A stretch of DNA of 64,000 nt, taken from Pyrenula massariospora. Its lineage: Eukaryota; Ascomycota; Eurotiomycetes; Pyrenulales; Pyrenulaceae. The position numbers and the translations under genes are program-made. Positions 1 to 10,122 of the stretch are shown here, one piece after another. The stretch covers positions 310,001 to 374,000 of the forward strand of contig JAGFMI010000025.1 of the NCBI GenBank assembly GCA_021030905.1. The letters are read 5' to 3'. The first letter of the stretch is position 1, and each line of letters starts with the position of its first letter. Under the pieces are notes generated by a model. That model saw only the letters and a program-made list of their open reading frames with translations, ran no database searches and was not told the origin of the DNA.

Positions 1-92
1 GATCCTTATGTTCTCACTCAAATATCAGGTACAGACTGCACATAGGTCACTACTGGTAGATCACGGACCTCTAAAGCGCAACAGTCCACAGA

Positions 93-1610
93 ATGGCTGC
101 CGAGGACCAGGAATTTGTGATGCTCGATGCGAGTGACATCCAAGGCTTCAACGAAGAAGGCGTATTGCCTTTATCGACTGAGGAGATATCCGAAGTACGA
201 AAATGGCTGGCACCTACAGATTATGCTGCCGCGTCCAGCGAGTTTGGAAAGCACAGAGCCAGCCACCTCGCCGGCACCGGTGCCTGGATATTCTCCAATG
301 AGCAATACCAACAGTGGCACACATCGAAACAAGGTGCTCTATGGCTGAAAGCTGTTGCAGGCGCCGGAAAGTCGGTGATTGCCGCATCCCTCATCTCAAA
401 GCTCTCCACCGAGGAGAATGCCCCTGTTCTATATTTCTTCTTTCGTCACATAGTCTCAGCCAACCAAAAGCCCGAGTCTCTCGTTCGGGACTACATAACA
501 CAAGCACTAGAGTCTTGCCCAGATTTGCAGCACAACTTGTACAAACTTGTCAAAGATCGACGGTCGCTGGACAGCGTATCGCTCAAAGAACTCTGGGAAA
601 TGCTTGTTTCGGCCCTGGCGCGGTTACCTTGCGTCTACTGTGTCATAGACGCCCTTGATGAAATGGATGAGGGAAATGAGTCATTCATGGCAGATCTTCT
701 TGCAATGGCGCAGAAGAAGTCTGCGGCGATCAAGGTACTGATGACAAGTCGTCCCTTACCTAGGATTGAAAAGGCACTTCGACATCCAAAAGTGTTGCAG
801 ATTATTTTGCAACCGCAGTTCATTGATCCGGACATATCTGTCTACGTACGGCACTGCCTCAACAGATGTGAAGCTCCAGAAAAGCTTCGTTCACAAATTC
901 ACCAGACAATGTGCAGGAAAGCGGCCGGCCATTTTCTGTATGCCCGATTAATGATGGATGAGCTTCTAGATTCGTCCAAAGGCTTGCTTTCTTGCGAGGA
1001 GAAACTGCTATCAGCTCTAGAACGATTACCTGCTCCAATGGCAGACATGTATTCGCAAATGCTTGTTGACCATTCTCAGCGGTCAGGCGTTTCCCAAACC
1101 CTTCAGCTCACAATTCTACAGTGGGTGACTCAAGCCGAGCGCCCACTTCGTTTGTTGGAGTTGTCATCTATGATTGATTTTCAAGAAGCTGCCCATAGCA
1201 TCAGCAAAGAGACTAAGCACGTCGTTCGCGAGGGTTGTGGTCCTCTGCTCGAAATACTCGAAGATGAGACAGTATGTCCTATCCACCATTCATTTACTGA
1301 ATACCTTTACGACTCTGCTCGTCAGGATGTTGAGCCAGGTGCTATCGGATTTCCGGTTCTTAATTACGAAGATGCTCAACGCACCATTACGACCACTTGT
1401 ATCAAGTACCTCGCTTCTGGCTGGCACAGTCGCTGCAAGGGCACTGGTGAAAAGACTTCGCCTAGCAGCAAAGTCGATGGAACAGGATCATTCAAACTTG
1501 AGTATCCCTTTCTTGACTACGCAGCGAAGTACTGGCATAAACACTTGCATAAGTCTGGTGCGCAAGATGAATCCATTACTGCAGAGGTGGATACCTTTCT
1601 TGTCAAGTAG
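93..1610 (+). CDS. NACHT NTPase half of an NLR-type receptor (ends at in-frame TAG)
   Basis: The 505-residue frame starts at an ATG that follows an in-frame TAA at 72-74. Residues 30-80 are the conserved segment that precedes fungal NACHT domains. A P-loop (AGAGKS, residues 89-94) and a Walker B run (VIDALDEMDE, about 184-193) define the NTPase, followed by a helical/winged-helix-like stretch to about residue 500. In fungal NLRs this ATPase oligomerises on ligand sensing and is linked to self/non-self or antimicrobial responses; that role here is inference. There is no long N-terminal effector domain in the frame. A TCCACAG acceptor-like string just before the ATG leaves room for an upstream exon, possibly beyond the window edge. 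The stop at 1608-1610 lies in the same frame as the ankyrin ORF that follows, so this is probably the first half of one gene. The TAG could be a real null allele, a sequence error, or a split gene; I found no intron that removes it in frame. Confidence 0.85.
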   Translation: MAAEDQEFVMLDASDIQGFNEEGVLPLSTEEISEVRKWLAPTDYAAASSEFGKHRASHLAGTGAWIFSNEQYQQWHTSKQGALWLKAVAGAGKSVIAASLISKLSTEENAPVLYFFFRHIVSANQKPESLVRDYITQALESCPDLQHNLYKLVKDRRSLDSVSLKELWEMLVSALARLPCVYCVIDALDEMDEGNESFMADLLAMAQKKSAAIKVLMTSRPLPRIEKALRHPKVLQIILQPQFIDPDISVYVRHCLNRCEAPEKLRSQIHQTMCRKAAGHFLYARLMMDELLDSSKGLLSCEEKLLSALERLPAPMADMYSQMLVDHSQRSGVSQTLQLTILQWVTQAERPLRLLELSSMIDFQEAAHSISKETKHVVREGCGPLLEILEDETVCPIHHSFTEYLYDSARQDVEPGAIGFPVLNYEDAQRTITTTCIKYLASGWHSRCKGTGEKTSPSSKVDGTGSFKLEYPFLDYAAKYWHKHLHKSGAQDESITAEVDTFLVK

Positions 1611-4600
1611 CCTGATGCTATGCGGATCTGGCTGGAAATGACAGCCGAACGGACTTATCATCCTACAGACCATGGCCGCTTCAATACGTGGACGCCACTG
1701 CATGCTGCCGCCGACAGGGGTCTCTGTTTCTACGTTAAGCACCTGATTGAGACAGGACACGACATCGAATGTCTGAATTCGGAACAGCAAACGCCTATCG
1801 CTCGAGCCGCTCGCAATGGGCATGAAGGTGTTGTCAAAGTACTCCTACAACATGGGGCACACAATGATGAGGCTGACAATGTTGGCCTGAAGCCTATGCA
1901 CCATGCCGCTTCGCGGAACCACCATGGGGTTGTAAAGCTTCTGCTTCTGTCAGGCGTAGACCCGTACACACCGAAAACTAAAGAATATCCCGGGAGATTC
2001 TGTGGAAACGCCCCTTCGAGCGTCGGAGACACACCTGTTCAGTACGCTTGCACTAATGGTCACGTTCAGACTGTTGAAGAGTTTATACCATTCTTGAAAG
2101 GCGAAAGTCTTGACCGCGCCCTCTACTGGGCCCTACGATCTGGTCAAACGGAGACCGTCAAGGCTTTGCTAAAGGCTCCAGGCGTTGATGTGAATTGCGT
2201 CGTCCAAAACCAGACACCGCTCTATCTAGCTTCCATCGCGCGAGATCTTGAGCTTATACGTTTGCTGCTTCAAATGGGCGCTGATCCGCACGCACTGTCA
2301 AGCAACTATTTTCCGCATGGTGGCACCCCTCTAGGAGATTACTGTTATGGCAGGCAGCTTAATTCGTTGCAGGCTTTCGCCACAGGTAAAAATGACTGCG
2401 TTCATCCCAAATCTTGGGATGTAATGTTGATGAAGAATGGATTCGAATTACTCCTAGACAGCGGCCTAGACCCAAATGCTCGAGATCCCAATGGTTTGAC
2501 GATTCTACATAACATCATGAGCTCCGATAATCGATTGCACAAAGTCGAGGTGAGGGAGGGCACTGACGAAGTGCTATCAATGCTTTTAGGTCGGGGTCTT
2601 GAAGCAAACTTGCAGACACAAGGTGGGTCAAACGCTCTTCATATTGCGTCTGGCATCTCCACTGTCACCATCGACATGCTGATTGCTCATGGCGTTGACG
2701 TCAATCACGTCCGTAAGAGCGACGGTAAGACACCTCTGATATCAGCCATACAAAAAAACGACCTCGATTTTGCTCGGACTTTACTAAATCGCGGCGCGGA
2801 TGCAAATATTGCAGACCCGGACGGGAATGCGCCGCTTCACTTCCTCGCCATGGTACCCCAGTTTCGTCTAAGACTCGATGTCGTTAAAATGGTCTTAGAT
2901 GCCGGGGCAGATGTTCATGGAAGAAACAAAGACGGTAATACACCAATGCACCTTGGAGAGGTCAACCTAGAGCTACTCAGCATGTTTCTTGAACACGGTT
3001 TCGATCTGGAATCAAAGAACAAGAGGGGTCACACACGGCTCTTCCAAACGATCTTGCAATGGAATTCTGGTGAACCTCATAAGAAGCTGTTGGAAGTAGG
3101 TGCTAGCCCGTTCACGCGCGACTTTCAAGGCTCAACAGTCTTGCATGGTATGCTCGGTGACATCTCAGGTATCTCACTCAAATCCTCTGACCTCATTCGC
3201 TTTTTCGTACAGAGAGGTGTCGATCCCCTTGCTACGGACCACTCCGGTAATAATTTATGGCACGTAATTGCGAAACAAGGTGCGAGCTATCATGAGAAGG
3301 AACAGCTGGCAGTCATGAGACTCCTCATGGAATACCACGTGCCGCCATTGGCAAGAAACAACGCCGGCCAAACCCCGTTGCATATCTCTTTCTCTGTAAA
3401 TCCAAGCAGTTACCCATACGGTCCAAGAGAATTTCTTCTAGATCACACTAATGCGGATGTCAACATGGCCGACTTCGACAGGATACGACCCATTCATCTC
3501 ACGTCCTCCTTTGATCCCAATCTTACGTGCCGCCTGCTAGAGCTTGGCGCAGACCCTACAGTAGTGACAATCGAGGGTCAAACTCCGTTGATGGTAGCAT
3601 GTCGCACTAGACAATGCAATACAGTCTGCATTTTGTTACAATACCACCAAAAGCAGAACCAGATGTCTTTGATTGATCAAGTTGACAATCACGGGCGCAG
3701 TGCACTACATTACGCCTGCAAGTCTGGTAGACCGGAGACGGTAGCGCTGCTTCTCGAGGCAGGAGTTGATGTGAACCTGAAGGATAAGCAGCAACTTACA
3801 CCGTTGCATGTGTGCACTGAGTATCTCAATGAGCAAGCTGCGTGGAACAATCCCAAGAATCTCGACCAAAGCCGTCGGCCAATGAATGCAGCCTACGTAC
3901 TTCTGACTGATCAGTCTCGACCGAAGAGTGATTCCAACGAATCGATACCAGATCCGGTTCGAATACGTGAAACGATACGTCTCCTCGTAGCTAACGGAGC
4001 GGACACATCGTTTTTGACGACCGTACCAGTAACCACGTCTGACTTTCGATACAGGTCTCGGTATACTAGCGACCCTCTCTCGCATGCAGTGAGCAACGGC
4101 TGTGGGCAAATAGTCAGCGAGTTCTTACTGATCCAAGAGAAGCTTCTCCAGACAAGTACATCAGATCTTGGGAGCAGTGAGAGATACGCAGAAGAAACTG
4201 GCGGCGAAGACACAAAACGCATCAATAGAGTCAAAAAGCACTGGGCGGATATCTTGAACGGATATGATAATCGTATTCGACTCTTAAAAATGTGGCATAT
4301 GTCGGATATCCTTGTCAAGGAGGTGGATCCGGGGAAGAGTAATTTGCATCTCATCCAACAGCTTTTAAGAGAGGACGACGAGCCAGCCGTGAAGAAGGCA
4401 AGCGAGCTTGGAGCCAATTTTATGGAGCTCGACAATTATAGAAACAATCCCTTGTTTCAGATGGCGGCCTGGGGTTTTGCAGACTTAATGCGTAGGGTGG
4501 GTCAGGATGCAGCTCGAATGCACGTGGCTTGGACAAAAGAAATGGCGCCTCTCAATGTCAATTGGAGAGAAGGGCAGCTGCACAGCATTCTTCATACTGC

Positions 4601-6398
4601 TCTCGCTCGGTCAACCCCCAACGTGGAGGTAGTCAGACTTCTTGTTGCGGAATTCAAGCTTGATCCTAACGAGCTTTATCTATATGGCTACAACCCTGTC
4701 CAATCCTTCGTCCATCTTGTTGCAAGACCCAACCACTGGTGGCAGACGAGAGCGCTGGAAATATTGTTGGAGAATGGTGCTAATATCGAAGTCCTCAATT
4801 CGAATGAGGAGACCCCTCTGGTCCATGCTCTTAGAGAGCCAAGTGGCAACGTTCATAGTCCAGCCAGAGTCAGGGCAGTGGAAATTCTCCTCCAGCATGG
4901 TGCAGACCCGAACGCTACGGACAAAAATGGTTTTACATGCTTGAATATAGCCTCTAGGCAACCGCACTGTATTAGACTGCTTCTCAAGTACGGTGCAGAT
5001 CTCTCATTTGGCCTACGACCTTTTATTTTTGACGCAATAAAAGAGCAAGCCCTTGATACGTTGCAATGCATTGTCGAATCTAGAGCTAACGTGAACGTTC
5101 TCTCTCAACCGAAAGTACAAACTAAAATGAATGAAAATGCTGAAGCTCGAAAGGCTTTATTCGGTCTTTCCGACCTAGATAAGCTCTCTGAACATGCATA
5201 TCCTATCCATGTGGCGGCGAGTAAGTCTTTCAATACTTCAGAGAAGAAGGAGAAAGCCATTCGGATCATCAAATTACTCCTTGGGGCAGGCGCAGACCCA
5301 TTTCTAGTCTATGAAGATGGGACTAGCATCATACATGACCTTGCCGAGAAAGGCGGTATCATAGAACCATTTTTAGGCCACCCTTCCTTTGACACGGAAT
5401 CGCAAGACTGTGGAGGACGCACCCTCCTACTTGCTGCATGTGATGCTGTTCCAGATTGTTACGATACTTCTAAGAGGCCATTATCCTCCCTGCTTCTTGA
5501 ACACGGGGCTTCGGTCAGTGCCACCGACCACAACGGACGTAGCGCACTCCACTGCCTGATCTCTGCTCCTTGTGGTCGATATGAGAAAAATTGTCCTGTC
5601 TCATCTGTGGCACCAATGTTCTTGCCGACGCTAATCTCTAAAGCAGATAGCAAGGGCAGAACTCCTTTCCACTACGCAGTTGCAGCGTCCCATTTTGAGC
5701 TTATTGATCTTCTCATCTCTCATAGCGCCGAACCTCAAATACCCGACCCTCTTGATGGCACTACAGCGCTACATCATCTAGCCCCCCATCTCGTCTCGTT
5801 AGAAGATATTCTCATCCACAATCCCGCTCCCATCCTTGTGGCCCCTGACACGGAAACCTTCCTTTCCGAAGAACTTGGCCACGGGCCTCCCTTCGATCCT
5901 GATGCCCTCGACCGAATCGTACGGACTAAGTATATCCCGCCGGAGAGATTAGCCCGTGCAGAACTACGCTCCCCACGCCGCCATATCATGGCTCTCCTCG
6001 CCCGTGGACTCTCGATCGACGCGCGCGACCACACTGGCGAAACGCCATTGTTCAAACTAATGTCCGGTAGGCTCCACAATCATTTCGACGATGAGGAGGC
6101 CGGCGGGATTCTGCCGGTGCTCGACGTCTTTGAAAACGCGGCGGCGGATTTTAAGGCGCGGAATAACGCGGGAGAAGGCCTGTTGCACAAGTTGGCGAAG
6201 CAAACGCGCACGAGCTTGACAGCGTGGTTACCAGCGTCGGATCCGGCTCGGACGGAGGAGGACTTGAAAGGTGTCTTTCAATATCTGGTAACGAAGGGCG
6301 TTGATGTGACTTGGGAGGACGAGAATGGTCGCACGTGTTTGGATGTGGCAGCTGCGACAGGAGCGGAGTGGATGTTGGAGCTATGCAAGAGGAAGTGA
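1611..6398 (+). CDS. Ankyrin-repeat half of the NLR-type receptor
   Basis: This frame is the direct in-frame continuation of the NACHT ORF after its TAG; its first ATG is at 1620 and gives 1592 residues. From about residue 25 to the C-terminus it is an array of ankyrin repeats with the usual TPLHxA...G...VVKxLLxxGA pattern, for example around residues 25-60, 60-95 and 690-730. Between about residues 780 and 960 the repeats are interrupted by a region rich in charged residues. The repeats are diverged from one another, not near-identical, so this is not the freshly amplified type seen in some fast-evolving fungal NLRs. The array would be the ligand-sensing part of the receptor. If translation stops at the TAG, this half would need its own start at 1620. 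No promoter could be recognised in the 9 nt between the two ORFs, which argues for a single transcript. Confidence 0.85.
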   Translation, partial: PDAMRIWLEMTAERTYHPTDHGRFNTWTPLHAAADRGLCFYVKHLIETGHDIECLNSEQQTPIARAARNGHEGVVKVLLQHGAHNDEADNVGLKPMHHAASRNHHGVVKLLLLSGVDPYTPKTKEYPGRFCGNAPSSVGDTPVQYACTNGHVQTVEEFIPFLKGESLDRALYWALRSGQTETVKALLKAPGVDVNCVVQNQTPLYLASIARDLELIRLLLQMGADPHALSSNYFPHGGTPLGDYCYGRQLNSLQAFATGKNDCVHPKSWDVMLMKNGFELLLDSGLDPNARDPNGLTILHNIMSSDNRLHKVEVREGTDEVLSMLLGRGLEANLQTQGGSNALHIASGISTVTIDMLIAHGVDVNHVRKSDGKTPLISAIQKNDLDFARTLLNRGADANIADPDGNAPLHFLAMVPQFRLRLDVVKMVLDAGADVHGRNKDGNTPMHLGEVNLELLSMFLEHGFDLESKNKRGHTRLFQTILQWNSGEPHKKLLEVGASPFTRDFQGSTVLHGMLGDISGISLKSSDLIRFFVQRGVDPLATDHSGNNLWHVIAKQGASYHEKEQLAVMRLLMEYHVPPLARNNAGQTPLHISFSVNPSSYPYGPREFLLDHTNADVNMADFDRIRPIHLTSSFDPNLTCRLLELGADPTVVTIEGQTPLMVACRTRQCNTVCILLQYHQKQNQMSLIDQVDNHGRSALHYACKSGRPETVALLLEAGVDVNLKDKQQLTPLHVCTEYLNEQAAWNNPKNLDQSRRPMNAAYVLLTDQSRPKSDSNESIPDPVRIRETIRLLVANGADTSFLTTVPVTTSDFRYRSRYTSDPLSHAVSNGCGQIVSEFLLIQEKLLQTSTSDLGSSERYAEETGGEDTKRINRVKKHWADILNGYDNRIRLLKMWHMSDILVKEVDPGKSNLHLIQQLLREDDEPAVKKASELGANFMELDNYRNNPLFQMAAWGFADLMRRVGQDAARMHVAWTKEMAPLNVNWREGQLHSILHTALARSTPNVEVVRLLVAEFKLDPNELYLYGYNPVQSFVHLVARPNHWWQTRALEILLENGANIEVLNSNEETPLVHALREPSGNVHSPARVRAVEILLQHGADPNATDKNGFTCLNIASRQPHCIRLLLKYGADLSFGLRPFIFDAIKEQALDTLQCIVESRANVNVLSQPKVQTKMNENAEARKALFGLSDLDKLSEHAYPIHVAASKSFNTSEKKEKAIRIIKLLLGAGADPFLVYEDGTSIIHDLAEKGGIIEPFLGHPSFDTESQDCGGRTLLLAACDAVPDCYDTSKRPLSSLLLEHGASVSATDHNGRSALHCLISAPCGRYEKNCPVSSVAPMFLPTLISKADSKGRTPFHYAVAASHFELIDLLISHSAEPQIPDPLDGTTALHHLAPHLVSLEDILIHNPAPILVAPDTETFLSEELGHGPPFDPDALDRIVRTKYIPPERLARAELRSPRRHIMALLARGLSIDARDHTGETPLFKLMSGRLHNHFDDEEAGGILPVLDVFENAAADFKARNNAGEGLLHKLAKQTRTSLTAWLPASDPARTEEDLKGVFQYLVTKGVDVTWEDENGRTCLDVAAATGAEWMLELCKRK

Positions 6399-7221
6399 AG
6401 CTGTCTGTGGCGAAATGAGACGCAGGCGTGCTTTCTGGAATGACTCAGAATAAGGAAACTGCAGGACAATTGCGCTCTTTAGGGAGAATTTCAAGTATCA
6501 AATCTATCACTGGGGTTAAGCTGAAATTGCTGGGGTGATATAGGGGTGCGCTAGGTGAGCGTAGGGGCGGCATCATCCCAACGCCAGAAGCAGGGTGAAG
6601 AGGATATAGGTTTCTGTCTTCTTGGCGCGCGGTCTTAGCAAAGATGCGACCGGCTCAAGCATCAAGGCTGTCCCATCGAGGGTTCCGTTCACAGGTCAAA
6701 TAACCCCCCATCGACTGTCAGGGACCTCCTTTCGAGCATTTAGATACAGAAATGTCTGTGAGGATAGTCAGCTTTAGAGACTGAAAAGGCATTCGAGATT
6801 TTCCTCACAAGGTAGTTGGTTATATCAAGATTTTACTTTACTCACATTCTGGATAAGTGGTGCTCAGTGGTGCTCGTTCTTATTCGGAATAACGGTCATG
6901 CTCTGCCCAAGCCCACCCTTTTTATGTCCCTGTTTCTGGGACATCTTGCCCACATGCTAATCCTATTGAAATGCTGTTAAGTCCAAGCGAACATCATTTA
7001 CGCTTTCCCAAAAAGGCAATACTAAAAGGTGATTCGTTGCGGTCGCGATGTGGCTGGCATTGGTGGGAACCTCATTGGCCGATGCTAACCTACCAGCCTG
7101 ACCCTAGTTATAGTTGGGTATCAGAGGTCGTGGCGCGCCGGATTGTTCGCACTGGCCCTCGTTTGGCTAACATTCAGGTGCTCCTGACTTCCGATAACCT
7201 GCCTCGTTCGTAGTGTCCGGG
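6399..7221. other. Intergenic region after the NLR
   Basis: It holds the 3' region of the receptor gene and the upstream region of the transglutaminase-like gene. An 80-codon open frame at 6971-7213 has no coding character and ends just before the next gene. A perfect 7-bp inverted repeat lies at 6924-6944. Confidence 0.5.
6924..6944. repeat. Perfect 7-bp inverted repeat (hairpin)
   Basis: ATGTCCC and GGGACAT flank a 7-nt loop. It lies about 280 nt upstream of the transglutaminase-like start codon. It could be a regulatory site or chance; nothing else supports a function. Confidence 0.4.
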
Positions 7222-8600
7222 ATGGCCGAACCCCAGAGTTTCGTTGTTACCAATATTTCTAAAGTAGTGCCTCATGAAGCAAACCAGATTATCCAACCGG
7301 TTGGAGGGCTTCCCCCTCCCCAGAGACGTGGACGCCATACCATTTACGACGGTGACTCCGTATATCCTGCCGCTTTTAGGGTCGTACGTGATAGAGAGGA
7401 ACCCACCAGGACATGCGTACCGCTGACCATTGCCGGACGACTGGCCTCTCCAATTCCACAGGGACTGTACTATTTGATAGGGACCCCAGTATTAAGTGGG
7501 TTTAGACTCACTAGTCATCCTTTCAAATTGACAGGAGATGACAAGGAAGACGACAAAGGAGACGGACAAGAAACGACAACAACTGCCAAAATAGGAAGTT
7601 TCGAGACTCCGGATGTTCCTAACATATCACCAACTCCACACCCTAGAAATTGTATGTTCTACTGCAAAGGCCTAAACGTGCGTTGTCCCTTCAAACTTGA
7701 CGGTCTATGGCTCTGGACACTACACCGCTTCGACGACCGCTCTACAGTCGCGTGGTCGAATAACGTCCCATTAGAGATATATTTCTTCCTCGGACCCACC
7801 GCGCTTCCCCTGCCCCGGCCAGACACCCACATCCTAGAGCTCATCCGTTTAACGGTTCCCCACTATGGAACCGTCGCGAACAAGTCTTGGGACGAGGTCG
7901 AGAGTCAACTGGTCACAGATATCTCGCGCAATCTCTGGAATCGCGGGGGGGTTGATCTGCGGTATGATATCGTAGCGGGGGAGCCGAGATATTTTGTCTC
8001 ATCGACGTTTCTACTCGGCGCGATGTTGCGCAGGCGGCACAATAGATGCAACTGCTATGATCTGGCCGCGTTCGTGTACGCTGCGTTCAAGTCCTTGGGG
8101 CGGAGGGAAAACGGGTTTGACGTGAGTGAGCAAAACATCTTGCCCCCCCGTGCGCGCGAGAGAGAGAATCTTTCCTCACCAATCGACAGATCTTCAATAT
8201 TACGATGCGTCATAAGGTTGATTGGGGTTACATTCGCACCGGCACGCTATATGGTTGGGCTGGCGAAGAAAGAGCGCAGTTCTGCAATAACCCTTTCCCA
8301 ATCTACCCTTCCCGGAATCCGTTTCGTCCAGCTACGACAATTTGGAGTATTGACCCGATGCATCAAGGTCGCAGGCGTTTCTCGAGACACTGTTTCACTG
8401 TTTTCCAGAGATGGACCTCGTATACGGAAAAGGTAATCGACATTTGTCACGTCCTGCGTGATCCAAATCGGCACATTGATTTCCGGGACGAGCGTCCTGA
8501 TTTACAGACGTTTCTCAGTTCGAGGGACGTCGGTCATGAACCTTGCGGCGATGGTGATTTAGAAGGTACGTACTCCTGTCTGATATTTCGGCGCCGTTAG
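7222..8600 (+). CDS. Transglutaminase-like hypothetical protein, two exons
   Basis: Exons 7222-8121 and 8190-8600 join in phase 0 across a 68-nt intron with a GTGAGT donor and a CGACAG acceptor, giving about 436 residues. The ATG at 7222 is the first in frame after a stop. I propose a papain/transglutaminase-like fold from three widely spaced motifs: Cys in RCNCYDLAAF (Cys278 is the likely nucleophile), His367 in SRHCFTVF and Asp384 in KVIDICH, in the C-H-D order of that superfamily. The second exon also carries YGWAGEE and CNNPF, a pattern I associate with fungal hypothetical proteins of this type. No signal peptide is seen. A GTACGT at 8566 could start another short intron (to about 8616), which would change the last dozen residues. 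The enzymatic activity and substrate are unknown. Confidence 0.65.
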
Positions 8601-9065
8601 CACCGAGAGACATTAGCTTCCTTAAAACTTGGCAAGTCTTGGTAGCTTATTTGTCACTAGATATGATGATTTCGGTCTCAATTTGATATCTGACGCCACC
8701 GCATCACGCCACACTATATAGCTACTGTCCATAATTCCTGCAGAGAAGCAGTTCCTTTCATACTTAATCTAGTAGAGCAGTGGTCACAACTCTACTATAA
8801 TGGCTAGGTCGTCTCGTTCTGCATCTAGCTATGGAAGGGCAAGGTGACGGCCGGTAGTTTCTCAAACAAGCCCTTCTAACTTGAGGAAGTCATACAAATA
8901 TACAACATGGCTCCTGAAGAAAATGGCCAAACATTCTTTATACCAAGTATGGGAGAGGGGATAATTTTTCTTCATCTTGCAATAAAGTCTGCTCAGAAGC
9001 AGGAAGCATCGTGGAAACGAGCCATCAAGAACTGCGTTAGAAAGTACCACGGACCGGCTCTGCAC
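8601..9065. other. Intergenic region between convergent genes
   Basis: About 465 nt between the stops of two convergent genes. I see only 3' regions, with no open frame of coding character outside shadows. Confidence 0.5.
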
Positions 9066-10122
9066 TTACCCATTCGTAATCACAACCTGGACGTCCGCCG
9101 TGCCAATGGCAAAATTGTCTGCCCTAGACACCACAATCTTAAGCCCTGTTTGGCCAGGCTGGTTCGCGAAAAAGGTGTAGACTCCTTTCGCATCCCCGTC
9201 TTCATTCTCCGTCTGCACGACTACTGACGGATCTTCTGCCTCAACCTGGCTAACCTCGTGCGTATTAGACGCGTCGACGAGCTTGACAACGAACGAGTCC
9301 CCACACATAGCCTTGCAGTTAGGGGTGTCGACCTCGGTATTCGGCTTTCGATGTCGGTCAGGTAAGACGGCATGTTCTGCGAAATACGCATCCAGTTCCG
9401 CAGCAAAGTTGAGCATCAAATCTATTACAGTCTTCTTGCTGGTGCGTCCGAAAGGCGGTCCATAGAGGCGTTTTGAAAAAGACCTTTTGAATATTGTGAC
9501 ATGTTCTGATCAAGTCTCAGAGTCAGCAATAAACTCTTTTGGTTTGAACGGAGTGTAGACCTTGGATCTTCTCTTCTCTCTTTCTTTGTTCCACAAAAAC
9601 CTGGACCCATAGCGCATCGCGTACCCAGAATACGCCGCTATCCGTTCGCAGCGCAACCTGACCAAGTTCTTTTTCTGGTTTTGTGGTGACAGTCGAAACG
9701 GAGGCTTGGAACATGCTTAAATGGTCCGCCATCATTTTCTGGGCCGTAGAAGCATCCTTACAATTTGTGATGCGAACAAATGTATGATCTCCTGGATTGA
9801 GCTCGTCCGCCAACTCATATTCCGCGCTGAAAAAGCTCGGCGTCGCCACAAAATCAGCCTCTTTTACATCCAGGTTATTGTAGGTCTGGCGAGCCAGGTT
9901 GAGGATATCTTCCGCCTCCAGAGAAGCATTGTTTTTGAGGTTGGACTCGAGACTGCCCGTCACGGCGGATTGAAAGGCTAAGCGAATTTCTGAGATGGGA
10001 ATTTCGATAGGGAGGGTATCTATAGGTCTGGATGTGGTTGAGGGCTTATCTGGGGTGCGCTTTAAGGCTCTGAAAGGAGCTGTAAGTATACTTGGTACGT
10101 GTAAAACATCTATGGCAGCCAT
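9066..10122 (-). CDS. Hypothetical protein, two exons, 333 aa
   Basis: On the minus strand exon 1 (10122-9561) and exon 2 (9505-9066) join in phase 1 across a 55-nt intron that has a GCTGAC branch sequence and an ATCAG acceptor; the donor GTCTAC is weak. The splice merges two separate open frames into one 1002-nt frame, which supports the model. The N-terminal half is mixed alpha/beta and contains FVRITNCKDASTAQKMM and the run VFWVRDALWVQVFVE. The C-terminal about 90 residues are rich in alternating hydrophobic positions (for example GLKIVVSRADNFAIG), suggesting a beta-sandwich. There is no signal peptide or membrane segment. I do not recognise the family. It converges with the transglutaminase-like gene and has a 3.9-kb gene-poor region upstream. 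Confidence 0.7.

Noticed and set aside
6971-7213. 80-codon frame just before the transglutaminase-like gene
   Set aside because: It ends in a stop before the gene, has no splice connection and no coding character.
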